Below, piece after piece: positions 14,586 through 22,346 of a stretch of DNA of 34,714 bases (the stretch's first letter is position 1; each line of letters begins with the position of its first letter). The DNA comes from an uncultured Eubacteriales bacterium (GTDB lineage: Bacteria > Bacillota > Clostridia > Oscillospirales > Oscillospiraceae): the NCBI GenBank assembly GCA_905205195.1, contig CAJLCS010000014.1, positions 1 through 34,714 on the forward strand, read 5' to 3'. The notes below the pieces were generated by a model. That model had not been told where the DNA came from. It worked only from the letters and a program-made list of their open reading frames with translations, and did not search any database. A program made the translations under genes and the position numbers.

Positions 14586-16274
14586 TTATTCCGCTTCAAA
14601 CCGGAACACCCGGTATTCTTCGCAGCCCCACGTCTCCAGCGGAATCAGCTCCAGCGCAGAGACGGTCCAGTCTACGTCGTGGGTCACAAACCGCTGATGG
14701 TTCCGGTCGTCGCCCAGCTCGAACCGGTTGCCCCGGCTGTCGGTGCCCACCAGCCGGTAGCGCTTGACCAGTGTCTGCGGCACATGGCACTCCGGCCCGG
14801 ACAGCCGCCACCGGCAAGGCATATTGTGATATCCCCGGTTCAGATCGCTGTCAAAGGTCAGGTAAATCCGGTGCAGTTCCACATCCCGGCCGAAATCATA
14901 ACGAACCGTGTCGCCTGCCCGGCCGATCCAGCAGTTTTCCTCGCCCCGGTCCACGCCGCTGCGGACCACCTCGGCGCTGCACGCCGCCTCCCGGCTCAAA
15001 GCAGACAGGGTGTGCCGGTGCCAGGGCAGATAGCAGTCGTCGGTCATCAGGGCGTTTTGCAGCTTGGGCAGGTCCAGCGCCCGGATGTCCACGCCGTCCC
15101 GGACCGCTTGGGCCACCGCCGTGCCCAAAGCCTGGCCCATGGTGCCGCAGGTGGCCATGACCCGTGAGGAACTGAGGGCCGCGTGGGTGACGCTGATGTT
15201 CCGCCCCGCAAAAACCAGATTCCGGACGGAGGAGGAAATCATGCACCGCAGCGGAATGCCCCAGGGCGACGGCGCCGGATGATAAATGGTGGGATGGCCC
15301 TTGGTGTAATAGAAGCCCTCCGGGAAATGGTCGTCCATGGTCCAGCCGCCGTAGGCCACCAGATCCTCAAAACGCCCCTCGGCCTCCACGTCGTTCTGGG
15401 TGACGGTGTACTCGCCCACATACCGGCGGCTTTCCCGTTTGCCCGGCAGGAAGCCGATCCATTCCAGCTCCCAGTTGTCCGCGCCGTGGTCGCCGTGATT
15501 CTTCATATGATCCCAGACGCCATAGCAGATTTTCAGGCATTCCTCCCGGCACCGGTCGGTGTCGTGGATGCAGTCCCACTCGCCGCCCAGTTCGATCCAC
15601 CAGAAGTTGTTGGCGATGTCGTGGTCCTTATAGGGCAGGTCCGCGTCTGTTTCATAGGTGTAGGCCCATTCCGGCTTGACAAAGGTGGTCTTGTGATCCG
15701 TCTCCCGGATCTGGAACATACAGCTCATGCCCATGGTCTTTCTGTCCGCCGTATCCGGGGGAATCCGCTCGCCGAAGTCCGCCTTGGCCTCCCGGCCGTA
15801 GCGGTAGGCGGCGCCGGTCAGGGGCGCCAGAATGGAGTCGCCGGAGCAGTCCGCAAAGTACGCCGCCGACACCATATGGAAGGTTTCCGCGTTGGACTGC
15901 CAGGCCGTCACCTCGGTGATCCGGCCGTTGTCGCATTTCGCGTCCAGCACGCTGCTGTTGAGCAGCACCGTCAGATTCTTCTGGAACATGGCCTTCTCAT
16001 ACAGCACCGAATCCCAGATGGCGAATTTTTCCGCCGGATTCTGATCGTAGTTTTCCAGGCAAAGCTCCTCCACGATGCCGGTTTCCCGGTTGTCCTTGCC
16101 GTGGGCGCCGCAGATCCACATCCGAATCTCGCTGGAGGCGTTGCCGCCCAGCACCGGCCGGTCCTGAAGCAGTACCACCCGAATGCCGTGCCGGGCCGCC
16201 GCCAGCGCCGCGCACAGGCCCGAAATGCCGCCGCCGACCACGCACAGGTCCGCCTGATAGGTAAGTTTTCTCAT
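14586..16274 (-). CDS. FAD-dependent oxidoreductase (FAD_oxidored family)
   Basis: The 562-residue protein opens with an FAD-binding Rossmann motif (ADLCVVGGGISGLCAALAAARHG). GGNASSEIRMWICGAHG follows, then later NLVFAGRNISVTHAALSSSRVMATCGTMGQALGTA, the second FAD contact of this family. The final ~130 residues look like a small beta-sandwich domain (YDFGRDVELHRIYLTFDSD), as in discoidin-like tails. Relatives occur in polysaccharide utilisation loci, but a precise reaction is not established to my knowledge. AAAGGAG precedes the ATG by 7 nt, and a near-perfect promoter lies at 16305-16333. It heads a two-gene operon with the PHP protein and probably belongs to the same catabolic programme as the operon at 2-12 kb (inference). 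Confidence 0.85.
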   Translation of the reverse strand: MRKLTYQADLCVVGGGISGLCAALAAARHGIRVVLLQDRPVLGGNASSEIRMWICGAHGKDNRETGIVEELCLENYDQNPAEKFAIWDSVLYEKAMFQKNLTVLLNSSVLDAKCDNGRITEVTAWQSNAETFHMVSAAYFADCSGDSILAPLTGAAYRYGREAKADFGERIPPDTADRKTMGMSCMFQIRETDHKTTFVKPEWAYTYETDADLPYKDHDIANNFWWIELGGEWDCIHDTDRCREECLKICYGVWDHMKNHGDHGADNWELEWIGFLPGKRESRRYVGEYTVTQNDVEAEGRFEDLVAYGGWTMDDHFPEGFYYTKGHPTIYHPAPSPWGIPLRCMISSSVRNLVFAGRNISVTHAALSSSRVMATCGTMGQALGTAVAQAVRDGVDIRALDLPKLQNALMTDDCYLPWHRHTLSALSREAACSAEVVRSGVDRGEENCWIGRAGDTVRYDFGRDVELHRIYLTFDSDLNRGYHNMPCRWRLSGPECHVPQTLVKRYRLVGTDSRGNRFELGDDRNHQRFVTHDVDWTVSALELIPLETWGCEEYRVFRFEAE

Positions 16275-16304
16275 ATCGCTGCTCCTTTGTGTCGCGTTTT
16301 CTGC

Positions 16305-16333
16305 ATTTTATCATCAAAAAAGCGCTGTGTCAA
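16305..16333 (-). promoter_or_regulatory. Promoter of the FAD-oxidoreductase/PHP operon
   Basis: On the minus strand TTGACA (16333-16328), a 17-nt spacer and TAAAAT (16310-16305) form a near-consensus sigma-A promoter. Confidence 0.8.
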
Positions 16334-16351
16334 CCGGCGCAATTTTACCAA

Positions 16352-16379
16352 TGTGCACGATTTGCCCGATTATTGTGCA
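16352..16379. promoter_or_regulatory. Possible regulator site upstream of the FAD-oxidoreductase operon
   Basis: TGTGCA occurs twice (16352-16357 and 16374-16379), 22 bp apart, in similar contexts. It starts 18 bp upstream of the -35 box. The spacing suits an AraC-type dimer, but the motif differs from the repeats at 12280-12318. The rest of the stretch up to 16463 shows nothing else. Confidence 0.35.
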
Positions 16380-16463
16380 AAGATTCGCCGGATTACGTCA
16401 AAAATTCCCTGTTTTCGGAATCTGCGGGGGAATTACGGCCTTTTCTCCCCTCCGTTTCGCTTC

Positions 16464-16492
16464 TTGACAACTCCGGCCCGCCGCGCTATAAT
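16464..16492 (+). promoter_or_regulatory. Promoter of the ilvE-glnN operon
   Basis: TTGACA (16464-16469), a 17-nt spacer and TATAAT (16487-16492) form a perfect consensus sigma-A promoter. Transcription should start near 16499. Confidence 0.9.
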
Positions 16493-16511
16493 GCAAATTA
16501 TCAAGGCAAGG

Positions 16512-16592
16512 GTGTCTTTGAGGAAACTCAAGGGCACTTCTCTCCTTTTAATAGGACTTGTAAAGGCAACGGCGTCTTTCATCGCAGGGTGA
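16512..16592 (+). CDS. Branched-chain amino acid leader peptide (26 residues)
   Basis: A GTG start 13 nt into the predicted transcript, with AAGG five nt upstream, opens a 26-codon frame ending TGA in the terminator loop. The peptide contains Ser-Leu-Leu-Leu-Ile-Gly-Leu-Val at positions 10-17. Those codons are CTC CTT TTA ATA GGA CTT GTA, of which TTA and ATA are hardly used in the surrounding GC-rich genes. It lies directly before the terminator that precedes ilvE. A control peptide sensing charged Leu/Ile/Val tRNAs is the natural reading. The alternative is that T-rich leader sequence gives such residues by chance. Unlike the trp leader, the frame runs through the 5' arm of the terminator. 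Confidence 0.65.
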   Translation: MSLRKLKGTSLLLIGLVKATASFIAG

Positions 16593-16614
16593 AAGACGCC
16601 GTTTTTTATTTTTT
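16571..16614 (+). terminator. Leader terminator (attenuator) before ilvE
   Basis: GGCGTCTTTC (16571-16580) pairs perfectly with GAAAGACGCC (16591-16600) around a 10-nt loop. GTTTTTTATTTTTT follows. It ends 16 nt before the ilvE ATG. Confidence 0.92.
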
Positions 16615-16630
16615 AAAGGAGCTGACAACC

Positions 16631-17650
16631 ATGAATGAATCCAAGCCGCTGGGCTTTGCCTACCGGAAAACCGGAAAGCGCTTCGTCGCGGAATACCGGG
16701 ACGGTCACTGGGATGCCGGGCGTCTGACCGCGAGGGACACCGTCACCCTCAGCGAGTCCGCCTGCGTGCTGCAATACGCCCAGACCTGCTTTGAGGGTCT
16801 GAAGGCCTACCGCCTGCCCGACGGCCGGGTGGTGTGCTTCCGGCCGGATCTGAACGCCGCACGGCTGAACGATTCCTGCGTCCGGATGGTCATGCCCACG
16901 CTGCCGGAGGGAATGTTCCTGGACGCGCTGGATCGGGTGGTCAAGGCCAACCGCCGGGAAATTCCCGACTGCGGCACCGGTTCGCTGTACCTGCGGCCCT
17001 ATGTCTTCGGCAAGGATGCCGTGCTGGGGGTCAAGCCCGCCACGGAATTTGAATTCCGGATGTTTGCCTCCCCGGTGGGCGGCTATTTCAGTGGAGACGC
17101 CAAGGCCCTGCATCTGCGGATCACCGATTTCGACCGGGCCGCGCCCCACGGCACCGGCCACATCAAGGCGGGACTGAACTACGCCATGAGCCTCTACGCC
17201 ATCACCGACGCCCACGCCAAGGGCTATAACGAAAACGTCTATCTGGATGCCGCCACCCGGACCTATATCGAGGAAACCGGCGGCGCCAACATCATTTTCA
17301 TTACAAAGAACGGCAATCTGGTCACGCCGAAATCCGATTCCATTCTGCCCTCCATCACCCGCCGGAGTCTGCTGTATGTGGCGGAGCATTATCTGGGCAT
17401 CAAGGCCGAGGAACGGCCGGTCCGCGCTTCGGAGCTGGCCGATTTCGACGAATGCGGCCTGTGCGGTACCGCCGCCGTGATTTCCCCCGTGGGGATCATC
17501 ACGGACCACGGTCGGGACTACACCTTCCGCACCGCCGCCGACAAGCCGGACTCCGTCATCGCCAAGCTCTACGAAACCCTCACCGGCATCCAGCACGGCA
17601 CCGTGGAAGCGCCGGCGGGCTGGCTCCGGGAAATCTGTCGTATCAAATAA
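16631..17650 (+). CDS. ilvE: Branched-chain amino acid aminotransferase
   Basis: This PLP-dependent class IV aminotransferase transfers the amino group between glutamate and the keto acids of Leu, Ile and Val, in the last step of their synthesis. The 339 residues contain ACVLQYAQTCFEGLKAYR and SLYLRPYVFG. GHIKAGLNYAMSL carries the PLP-binding Lys at about 179, and YIEETGGANIIF matches the family signature. AAAGGAG lies 9 nt before the ATG. It follows the leader attenuator and is 28 nt upstream of glnN, so both share one transcript. BCAT both consumes and makes glutamate, which links it to the ammonia-assimilating neighbour. Confidence 0.94.
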   Translation: MNESKPLGFAYRKTGKRFVAEYRDGHWDAGRLTARDTVTLSESACVLQYAQTCFEGLKAYRLPDGRVVCFRPDLNAARLNDSCVRMVMPTLPEGMFLDALDRVVKANRREIPDCGTGSLYLRPYVFGKDAVLGVKPATEFEFRMFASPVGGYFSGDAKALHLRITDFDRAAPHGTGHIKAGLNYAMSLYAITDAHAKGYNENVYLDAATRTYIEETGGANIIFITKNGNLVTPKSDSILPSITRRSLLYVAEHYLGIKAEERPVRASELADFDECGLCGTAAVISPVGIITDHGRDYTFRTAADKPDSVIAKLYETLTGIQHGTVEAPAGWLREICRIK

Positions 17651-17678
17651 AAATTATCATAGAAAGAAGTGCTGTCAA

Positions 17679-19775
17679 ATGGAAACCGTATCCGACTACT
17701 TTGGAAGCCTGGTCTTTGACGACCGGGTCATGAAAGCCACCCTCTCCGCCGACATCTACCATTCTCTGAAAAAAACCATTGACGAAGGCGTCAACCTGAA
17801 CACCGACGTGGCCAACGCCGTCGCCACCGCCATGAAGGACTGGGCCGTCGCCCACGGCGCCACCCACTTCACCCACTGGTTCCAGCCCCTCACCGGCATC
17901 ACCGCCGAAAAGCACGACAGTTTCATCTCCCCCGCCCCCGACGGCCGGGTGATCATGGAGTTTTCCGGTAAAGAACTGATTCAGGGTGAGCCGGATGCCT
18001 CCTCCTTCCCCTCCGGCGGTCTGCGGGCCACCTTTGAGGCCCGGGGCTACACCGCCTGGGACCCCACCTCCTATGCCTTCATCAAGGACCGGACGCTGTG
18101 CATCCCCACCGCCTTCTGTTCCTACGGCGGCGAGGCGCTGGATAAGAAAACCCCGCTGCTGCGGTCCATGGAAGCGCTGAACAAACAGGCGCTGCGGATT
18201 CTGCATCTGTTTGGCAACACGGACGTCAAGTGCGTCCGCACCTCCGTCGGCCCGGAGCAGGAATACTTCCTGGTGGATAAGGCCATGTTCGACCAGCGCA
18301 AGGACCTGCTGTTCTGCGGCCGGACGCTGTTCGGCGCCAAGCCGCCCAAGGGGCAGGAGCTGGACGACCATTACTTCGGCGTCATCAAGCCCCGGGTGGC
18401 CGCTTACATGGAGGACCTGAACAAGGAGCTGTGGAAGCTGGGCATTCTGGCCAAAACCGAGCATAACGAGGTGGCGCCCGCCCAGCATGAGCTGGCCCCC
18501 ATCTACACCACCACGAACATCGCCACCGACCACAACCAACTGACCATGGAGATCATGCAGAAGGTCGCCGCCCGCCACGGTCTGGTGTGCCTGCTGCACG
18601 AGAAGCCCTTTGCCGGTGTGAACGGCTCCGGCAAGCACAACAACTGGTCCATTTCCACGGATTCCGGCGTCAATCTGCTCAAGCCCGGCGAAACGCCCCA
18701 CGAAAACGCTCAATTCCTGCTGTTCCTCTGCGCCGTCATTCAGGCCGTGGATGACTATCAGGATCTGCTGCGGCTCAGCGTCGCCACGGCGGGCAACGAC
18801 CACCGGCTGGGCGCCAATGAAGCGCCTCCCGCCGTCATTTCCATGTTCCTGGGCGACGAGCTGACCGCCGTGCTGGATGCCATCGAGGCCGACGCCCCCT
18901 ACAGCGGTGCCGAAAAGACCGTGATGAAGCTGGGCGTCCATGTGCTGCCCAAGTTCGTCCGGGACACCACCGACCGGAACCGGACCTCCCCCTTCGCCTT
19001 CACCGGCAACAAATTTGAATTCCGGATGCTTGGCTCCTCCAATTCCATCGCCTGCGCCAACATCATGCTCAACGCCGCCGTGGCCCAGTCCCTGAAGCTC
19101 TACGCCGACGAGCTGGAGAAGGCCCCGGATTTTGACGCCGCGCTGCATTCGCTGCTGCAGACCACCATCCGCAAGCACAAGCGGATCATCTTCAACGGCA
19201 ACGGCTACGACGATGCCTGGATCAAGGAAGCCACGGAAAAACGGGGCCTGCTGAATCTGCGGACCACCCCCGACGCCATGCCCGCGCTGCTGGCCAAGAA
19301 GAACGTGGAGATGCTCACCTCGCTGAAGATCTACTCCCCGGCGGAAATCCGGGCGCGGTACGACATCACGCTGGAAAACTACTGCAAGACCGTCAACATC
19401 GAGGGCCAGACCATGGTGGACATGGCCCGCAAGGAGATTCTCCCCGCCATCGAAAGCTACATCAAGGATCTGGCGGAAACCTACACCGCCAAGGCCGCCG
19501 CGGTGCCGGAAATGGCCGGAAAGCACGAAAAGGCGCTGATTGCCCGGCTGTCCACGCTGGTGGACGAAATCGACGGCGCCATCGACAATCTGGAGTCTGC
19601 CCTGATTCGCTGCAAGACCGTCAGCGACATCACCGAGGCCGCCGACATGATCCGGGATGAGATTCTGCAGAAAATGGCGGAGCTGCGGATCTTCTGCGAC
19701 GAGGCCGAAAACCTCACCGCCGAAAAGTACTGGCCCTTCCCCACCTACGACAAGCTGCTGTTCGGCGTGCGCTGA
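17679..19775 (+). CDS. glnN: Glutamine synthetase type III
   Basis: It makes glutamine from glutamate, ammonia and ATP in the cytoplasm. The 698-residue length and the early motifs AHGATHFTHWFQPLTG and DAFSFPSGGLR-like DASSFPSGGLRATFEARGY mark the GSIII class found in Clostridia and Bacteroides. Shared GS motifs are visible: VGPEQEYFLVD, HNEVAPAQHELAP, and GSGKHNNWSIST in the active site. The ribosome site is weak (GAAAGAAG, 9 nt before ATG), perhaps helped by ilvE translation. It lies in an operon with ilvE under a branched-chain amino acid attenuator and ends at a strong terminator. No glnR gene is visible nearby. Confidence 0.95.
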   Translation: METVSDYFGSLVFDDRVMKATLSADIYHSLKKTIDEGVNLNTDVANAVATAMKDWAVAHGATHFTHWFQPLTGITAEKHDSFISPAPDGRVIMEFSGKELIQGEPDASSFPSGGLRATFEARGYTAWDPTSYAFIKDRTLCIPTAFCSYGGEALDKKTPLLRSMEALNKQALRILHLFGNTDVKCVRTSVGPEQEYFLVDKAMFDQRKDLLFCGRTLFGAKPPKGQELDDHYFGVIKPRVAAYMEDLNKELWKLGILAKTEHNEVAPAQHELAPIYTTTNIATDHNQLTMEIMQKVAARHGLVCLLHEKPFAGVNGSGKHNNWSISTDSGVNLLKPGETPHENAQFLLFLCAVIQAVDDYQDLLRLSVATAGNDHRLGANEAPPAVISMFLGDELTAVLDAIEADAPYSGAEKTVMKLGVHVLPKFVRDTTDRNRTSPFAFTGNKFEFRMLGSSNSIACANIMLNAAVAQSLKLYADELEKAPDFDAALHSLLQTTIRKHKRIIFNGNGYDDAWIKEATEKRGLLNLRTTPDAMPALLAKKNVEMLTSLKIYSPAEIRARYDITLENYCKTVNIEGQTMVDMARKEILPAIESYIKDLAETYTAKAAAVPEMAGKHEKALIARLSTLVDEIDGAIDNLESALIRCKTVSDITEAADMIRDEILQKMAELRIFCDEAENLTAEKYWPFPTYDKLLFGVR

Positions 19776-19797
19776 GCTTCCGTCACAAATCGCAAAG

Positions 19798-19846
19798 CGG
19801 CCCTGCCGTCTGTCCATCGCAGACGGCAGGGCCGTTCTTTTTCTTT
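19798..19846 (+). terminator. Intrinsic terminator after glnN
   Basis: A 15-bp perfect stem (19798-19812 with 19820-19834) has a 7-nt loop. TTCTTTTTCTTT follows. It also separates the convergent AraC gene, though the U-tract on the minus strand is weak. Confidence 0.9.
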
Positions 19847-20648
19847 AGTCCAGTTGACCCCGATAGCGCCTGCGGTATTCCGTCGGCGACATGCCCATGT
19901 GTTTTCGGAAGAAGCGGGAAAAATAATTCTGATCGTCAAATCCCACCCGGCGGGCAACCTCCGCAATGCTCAGATCCGTCCGGTGCAGCAACCCGCAGGC
20001 CTGGTTCTGCTTCTGATCGCACCAATAGGCAAACGGCGTCACCCCAAACTGCGCCCGGAATTCCGCCCGCAGCGTCTCCGGCGACGCGCCCTGCTCCCGG
20101 GCCAACCGGTCCAGGTCCAGAAACGCCGCCTGCGCCTGCCGATCCAGAAATTCCCGCACGGCCCGGGCACGCTGCCCGGCGCGTCCCGTTTTGCAGATAT
20201 GCTCCTGCCCGTGCAGCACCGCCAGCAGGCCATAAAAGGCCGACAAAACCGCAAATTCCTCGCTGTCTGGTCCATTGGCCGCCCGGTTCAGCGCCGAAAA
20301 GGCGTTTTTCGCCCGGTCATCCTCAAAATGCCACAGCCTCAGCCGGGGCGGCAGCGGATGATCGGCGCGAAAAAAGGCGCAGATGCCGTCCCCCTGCCGG
20401 ATGACGCGCTTGTTGTAGGGCACATCCGGCGCCATTTCCCGGGGCAGGTACAGAACCGTCCCGGTGTCAAAAAGAACGGTCTCGTCACCGTAGCGAATGT
20501 GCGTCGCGCCGAAAAATTTCACGCCGAGCTGGCAGAATTCCGTGGTCCCCCACGCCGTCCGGACCGTTCCCGCCTTCGGGCTGCGGACCGCCGCCGCGTG
20601 CAGGACCTCCACAGAGGTCCAGTCATACTCCCAGAACGAAGCATCCAT
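19845..20648 (-). CDS. AraC family transcriptional regulator
   Basis: The 267-residue protein has a cupin-like N-terminal half (VLYLPREMAPDVPYNKRVI). Its C-terminal AraC DNA-binding region has one degenerate first helix-turn-helix (FLDLDRLAREQGASPETLRAEFRAQFGVTPFAYW) and a canonical second one (LSIAEVARRVGFDDQNYFSRFFRKHMGMSPTEYRRRYR). The ATG at 20648 has AAGGTG five nt upstream and a near-perfect promoter at 20669-20697. It is divergent from the serine hydrolase gene at 20790, which is the only evident local target. The effector is unknown. Confidence 0.9.
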   Translation of the reverse strand: MDASFWEYDWTSVEVLHAAAVRSPKAGTVRTAWGTTEFCQLGVKFFGATHIRYGDETVLFDTGTVLYLPREMAPDVPYNKRVIRQGDGICAFFRADHPLPPRLRLWHFEDDRAKNAFSALNRAANGPDSEEFAVLSAFYGLLAVLHGQEHICKTGRAGQRARAVREFLDRQAQAAFLDLDRLAREQGASPETLRAEFRAQFGVTPFAYWCDQKQNQACGLLHRTDLSIAEVARRVGFDDQNYFSRFFRKHMGMSPTEYRRRYRGQLD

Positions 20649-20668
20649 ACCCTCACCTTCCTGGGTTC

Positions 20669-20697
20669 ATCTTATCAGCCCGCAAGGAGCCTGTCAA
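20669..20697 (-). promoter_or_regulatory. Promoter of the AraC gene at 19845-20648
   Basis: On the minus strand TTGACA (20697-20692), a 17-nt spacer and TAAGAT (20674-20669). The leader is about 15-20 nt. Confidence 0.78.
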
Positions 20698-20739
20698 TTC
20701 AAAAATCCCTATTTTGTGCTAATAGTGCGGATTCTCCTA

Positions 20740-20768
20740 ATGACAATTCCGCCGCAAACGCTTATCAT
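20740..20768 (+). promoter_or_regulatory. Promoter of the serine hydrolase gene
   Basis: ATGACA (20740-20745), a 17-nt spacer and TATCAT (20763-20768) precede the gene by about 20 nt. This is divergent from the AraC promoter. Confidence 0.6.
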
Positions 20769-20789
20769 AACGGCAGGGAGGGTGATACC

Positions 20790-21833
20790 ATGAATCTGAA
20801 AAACACCGAGCTTCTTCTGAAATCGCTGAAATCCGACGGCGAACTTGACACCTATGCCATTTCCGTCCAATGCGGCAGCCAAATGGCCCATCTGTTTTCG
20901 GATTGTGCTGATGCCGATACGCTGTTCGACGTGGCCAGTATGGGTAAAATTCTGGTCACGGCGCCGCTGATCCTCCGTCTGGCTGGCGAGGGCGTCATCG
21001 CTCTGGAGGACCCGCTGACGCGCTTTTTCCCGGACGTCCCGCCGGACAAGGCGGCCATTACCGTCCGGCAGCTTCTGACCCATACCTCCGGCATTGTCCG
21101 CATCGAATTCCCGCCGGAAATCGCCGATGCGGACCTGGATGCGGTGGACGCCTGCATTCTGCGGGTGCCGCTGGCCTTCCGTCCGGGAACCGATTACCGC
21201 TACAGCTGCAACGGCTATATTCTGCTGGGGCACATTCTCGAACGCGTCACCGGCCGCCCGCTGGACCGGCTCTTCCGGGAGGCGCTGTTCCAGCCATTGG
21301 GCCTGACCCGCACCTGCTTCGCCCCCGCCGTCGATACGCCGAATCTGGCCGTCTGCTGCGAGCGGGAGCAAGTCGGCAGCACTCCCGTGGACGATGCAAA
21401 TGTGCGAAAGCTCCACGGGGTCGCAGGCAGCGGCGCCAATTTCTGGACCGTGCGGGATATTGAAGCCTTCACGCAGGCCGTTTGGGACCGCAGCCCGGCG
21501 CTTTACGCCCCTTCCCTCTTCGCCCAGGCGGAGCAGGATGCCACGCCGCACTTCGCGCAGGGGCAGGGACTCGGGTATGAAATCGTAGACCATCGCTTTC
21601 CTCAGACCGGCCGCCTGTTTCCGGCGGGCAGCTTCGGTCACACCGGCCACACCGGCCAGTCTCTGTTTTTATGCCGGGAAAACAAGCTGGCTGTTCTGCT
21701 GCTGACCAACGCCACCCGCTGCCAGAACCGCCGCAGCGGATGGCGCGGCTACGATTACGGGCGGATCATGGAAATCCGCCGGCTGCTTCACAACGCCATT
21801 GCCGACGATCTGGCCAAGGCGAACCTTCTTTAA
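20790..21833 (+). CDS. Serine hydrolase, beta-lactamase/transpeptidase-like (class C fold)
   Basis: The 347-residue protein shows the three penicillin-recognising motifs: SMGK (Ser-x-x-Lys) in LFDVASMGKILV near residue 50, Tyr-Ser-Cys-Asn (YxN) in DYRYSCNGYILLGH near 135, and HTG in FGHTGHTGQS near the C-terminus, in place of KTG. Such proteins are D-Ala-D-Ala peptidases, esterases or related amidases. Absence of a signal peptide argues against periplasmic beta-lactam resistance and for a cytoplasmic esterase or peptidase (inference). AGGGAGG lies 8 nt before the ATG. It is a single gene divergent from an AraC regulator. Confidence 0.87.
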   Translation: MNLKNTELLLKSLKSDGELDTYAISVQCGSQMAHLFSDCADADTLFDVASMGKILVTAPLILRLAGEGVIALEDPLTRFFPDVPPDKAAITVRQLLTHTSGIVRIEFPPEIADADLDAVDACILRVPLAFRPGTDYRYSCNGYILLGHILERVTGRPLDRLFREALFQPLGLTRTCFAPAVDTPNLAVCCEREQVGSTPVDDANVRKLHGVAGSGANFWTVRDIEAFTQAVWDRSPALYAPSLFAQAEQDATPHFAQGQGLGYEIVDHRFPQTGRLFPAGSFGHTGHTGQSLFLCRENKLAVLLLTNATRCQNRRSGWRGYDYGRIMEIRRLLHNAIADDLAKANLL

Positions 21834-21840
21834 CCGAAAA

Positions 21841-21877
21841 GCGCCGGGAAAACCGTTTTTGGCGGCTTTCCCGGCGC
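21841..21877. terminator. Bidirectional terminator between the serine hydrolase and flavodoxin genes
   Basis: GCGCCGGGAAA (21841-21851) pairs with TTTCCCGGCGC (21867-21877); the loop also folds (CCG/CGG). On the minus strand TTTTCGG follows; on the plus strand AATATTTGATT follows. Confidence 0.75.
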
Positions 21878-21897
21878 AATATTTGATTGTGACAGTC

Positions 21898-22320
21898 TTA
21901 CTGCGCCAGCGCCTTGCCAAGATTGCGGCAGGCCTCCAGCGCTTCGTCGTCCGGCGTCTCGCAGCAGATCACGCTGTCGCAGGCCAGATCGGCACCGGCA
22001 TTCTTGCAGTCCTCTTCCCAGGTCCGCATCCATTCGCCGTCCCCCCAGCCGTAGGAGCCGAACAGACCGATCCGCTTGCCGGAAAGATAGGCCTTGCAGT
22101 CGCCGAACATGGGCTCAAACTCGTCGCTTTCCAGCTCCTCGGCCCCCATGGCCGGGCAGCCGAAGGCTACGGCGTCGAAATTTGCCAGCTCGGAGGCCTT
22201 CACATCGCCCGGGGTCATCAGCACGGCGTCGGCGCCGGCCGCCTTCATGCCTTCCAGCACCGCACCGGCCATGGACTCCGTATTGCCCGTTCCGCTCCAA
22301 TAAATCACTGCAGTTTTCAT
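21898..22320 (-). CDS. Flavodoxin
   Basis: This small FMN electron carrier has 140 residues. The phosphate-binding loop is in VIYWSGTGNTESMA near residue 5-18, and the two FMN-shielding regions are in AFGCPAMGAEELE and FGSYGWGDGEWM. This is the short-chain flavodoxin type used instead of ferredoxin, often under iron limitation. ATG 22320 is chosen because the family begins MKxxVIYWSGTGNT; an AAAGGA site lies 12 nt upstream and ATG 22329 is an alternative. It is last in the DUF2325-DUF3793-flavodoxin operon. Confidence 0.92.
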   Translation of the reverse strand: MKTAVIYWSGTGNTESMAGAVLEGMKAAGADAVLMTPGDVKASELANFDAVAFGCPAMGAEELESDEFEPMFGDCKAYLSGKRIGLFGSYGWGDGEWMRTWEEDCKNAGADLACDSVICCETPDDEALEACRNLGKALAQ

Positions 22321-22346
22321 ATTCAAGATCATCCTTTCAAAAATTA

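Larger units (their letters stand above)
16499..16614 (+). promoter_or_regulatory. Leader attenuator controlling ilvE-glnN
   Basis: The leader can form a 5' hairpin, GUGUCUUUGAG (16512-16522) with CUCAAGGGCAC (16527-16537), closed by a GAAA tetraloop. A strong terminator at 16571-16614 follows. An imperfect 17-nt direct repeat (16503-16519 and 16563-16579, 60 nt apart) places GGUGUCUUU of the 5' arm in competition for the terminator 3' arm AAAGACGCC. The leader is translated (see the leader peptide). This is the layout of ribosome-mediated attenuation. No T-box GGGTGGNACCGCG or known riboswitch core is present. Confidence 0.72.

Noticed and set aside
16491..16592. ATG at 16491 as the start of the ilvE leader peptide
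   Set aside because: This ATG overlaps the -10 box and lies before the predicted transcript start, so it would not be on the mRNA. GTG 16512 is in frame and inside the transcript.
16499..16614. T-box, ppGpp/ykkC or other known riboswitch ahead of ilvE
   Set aside because: No T-box sequence, no ykkC core and too short a leader. The translated frame with Leu/Ile/Val codons explains it better.
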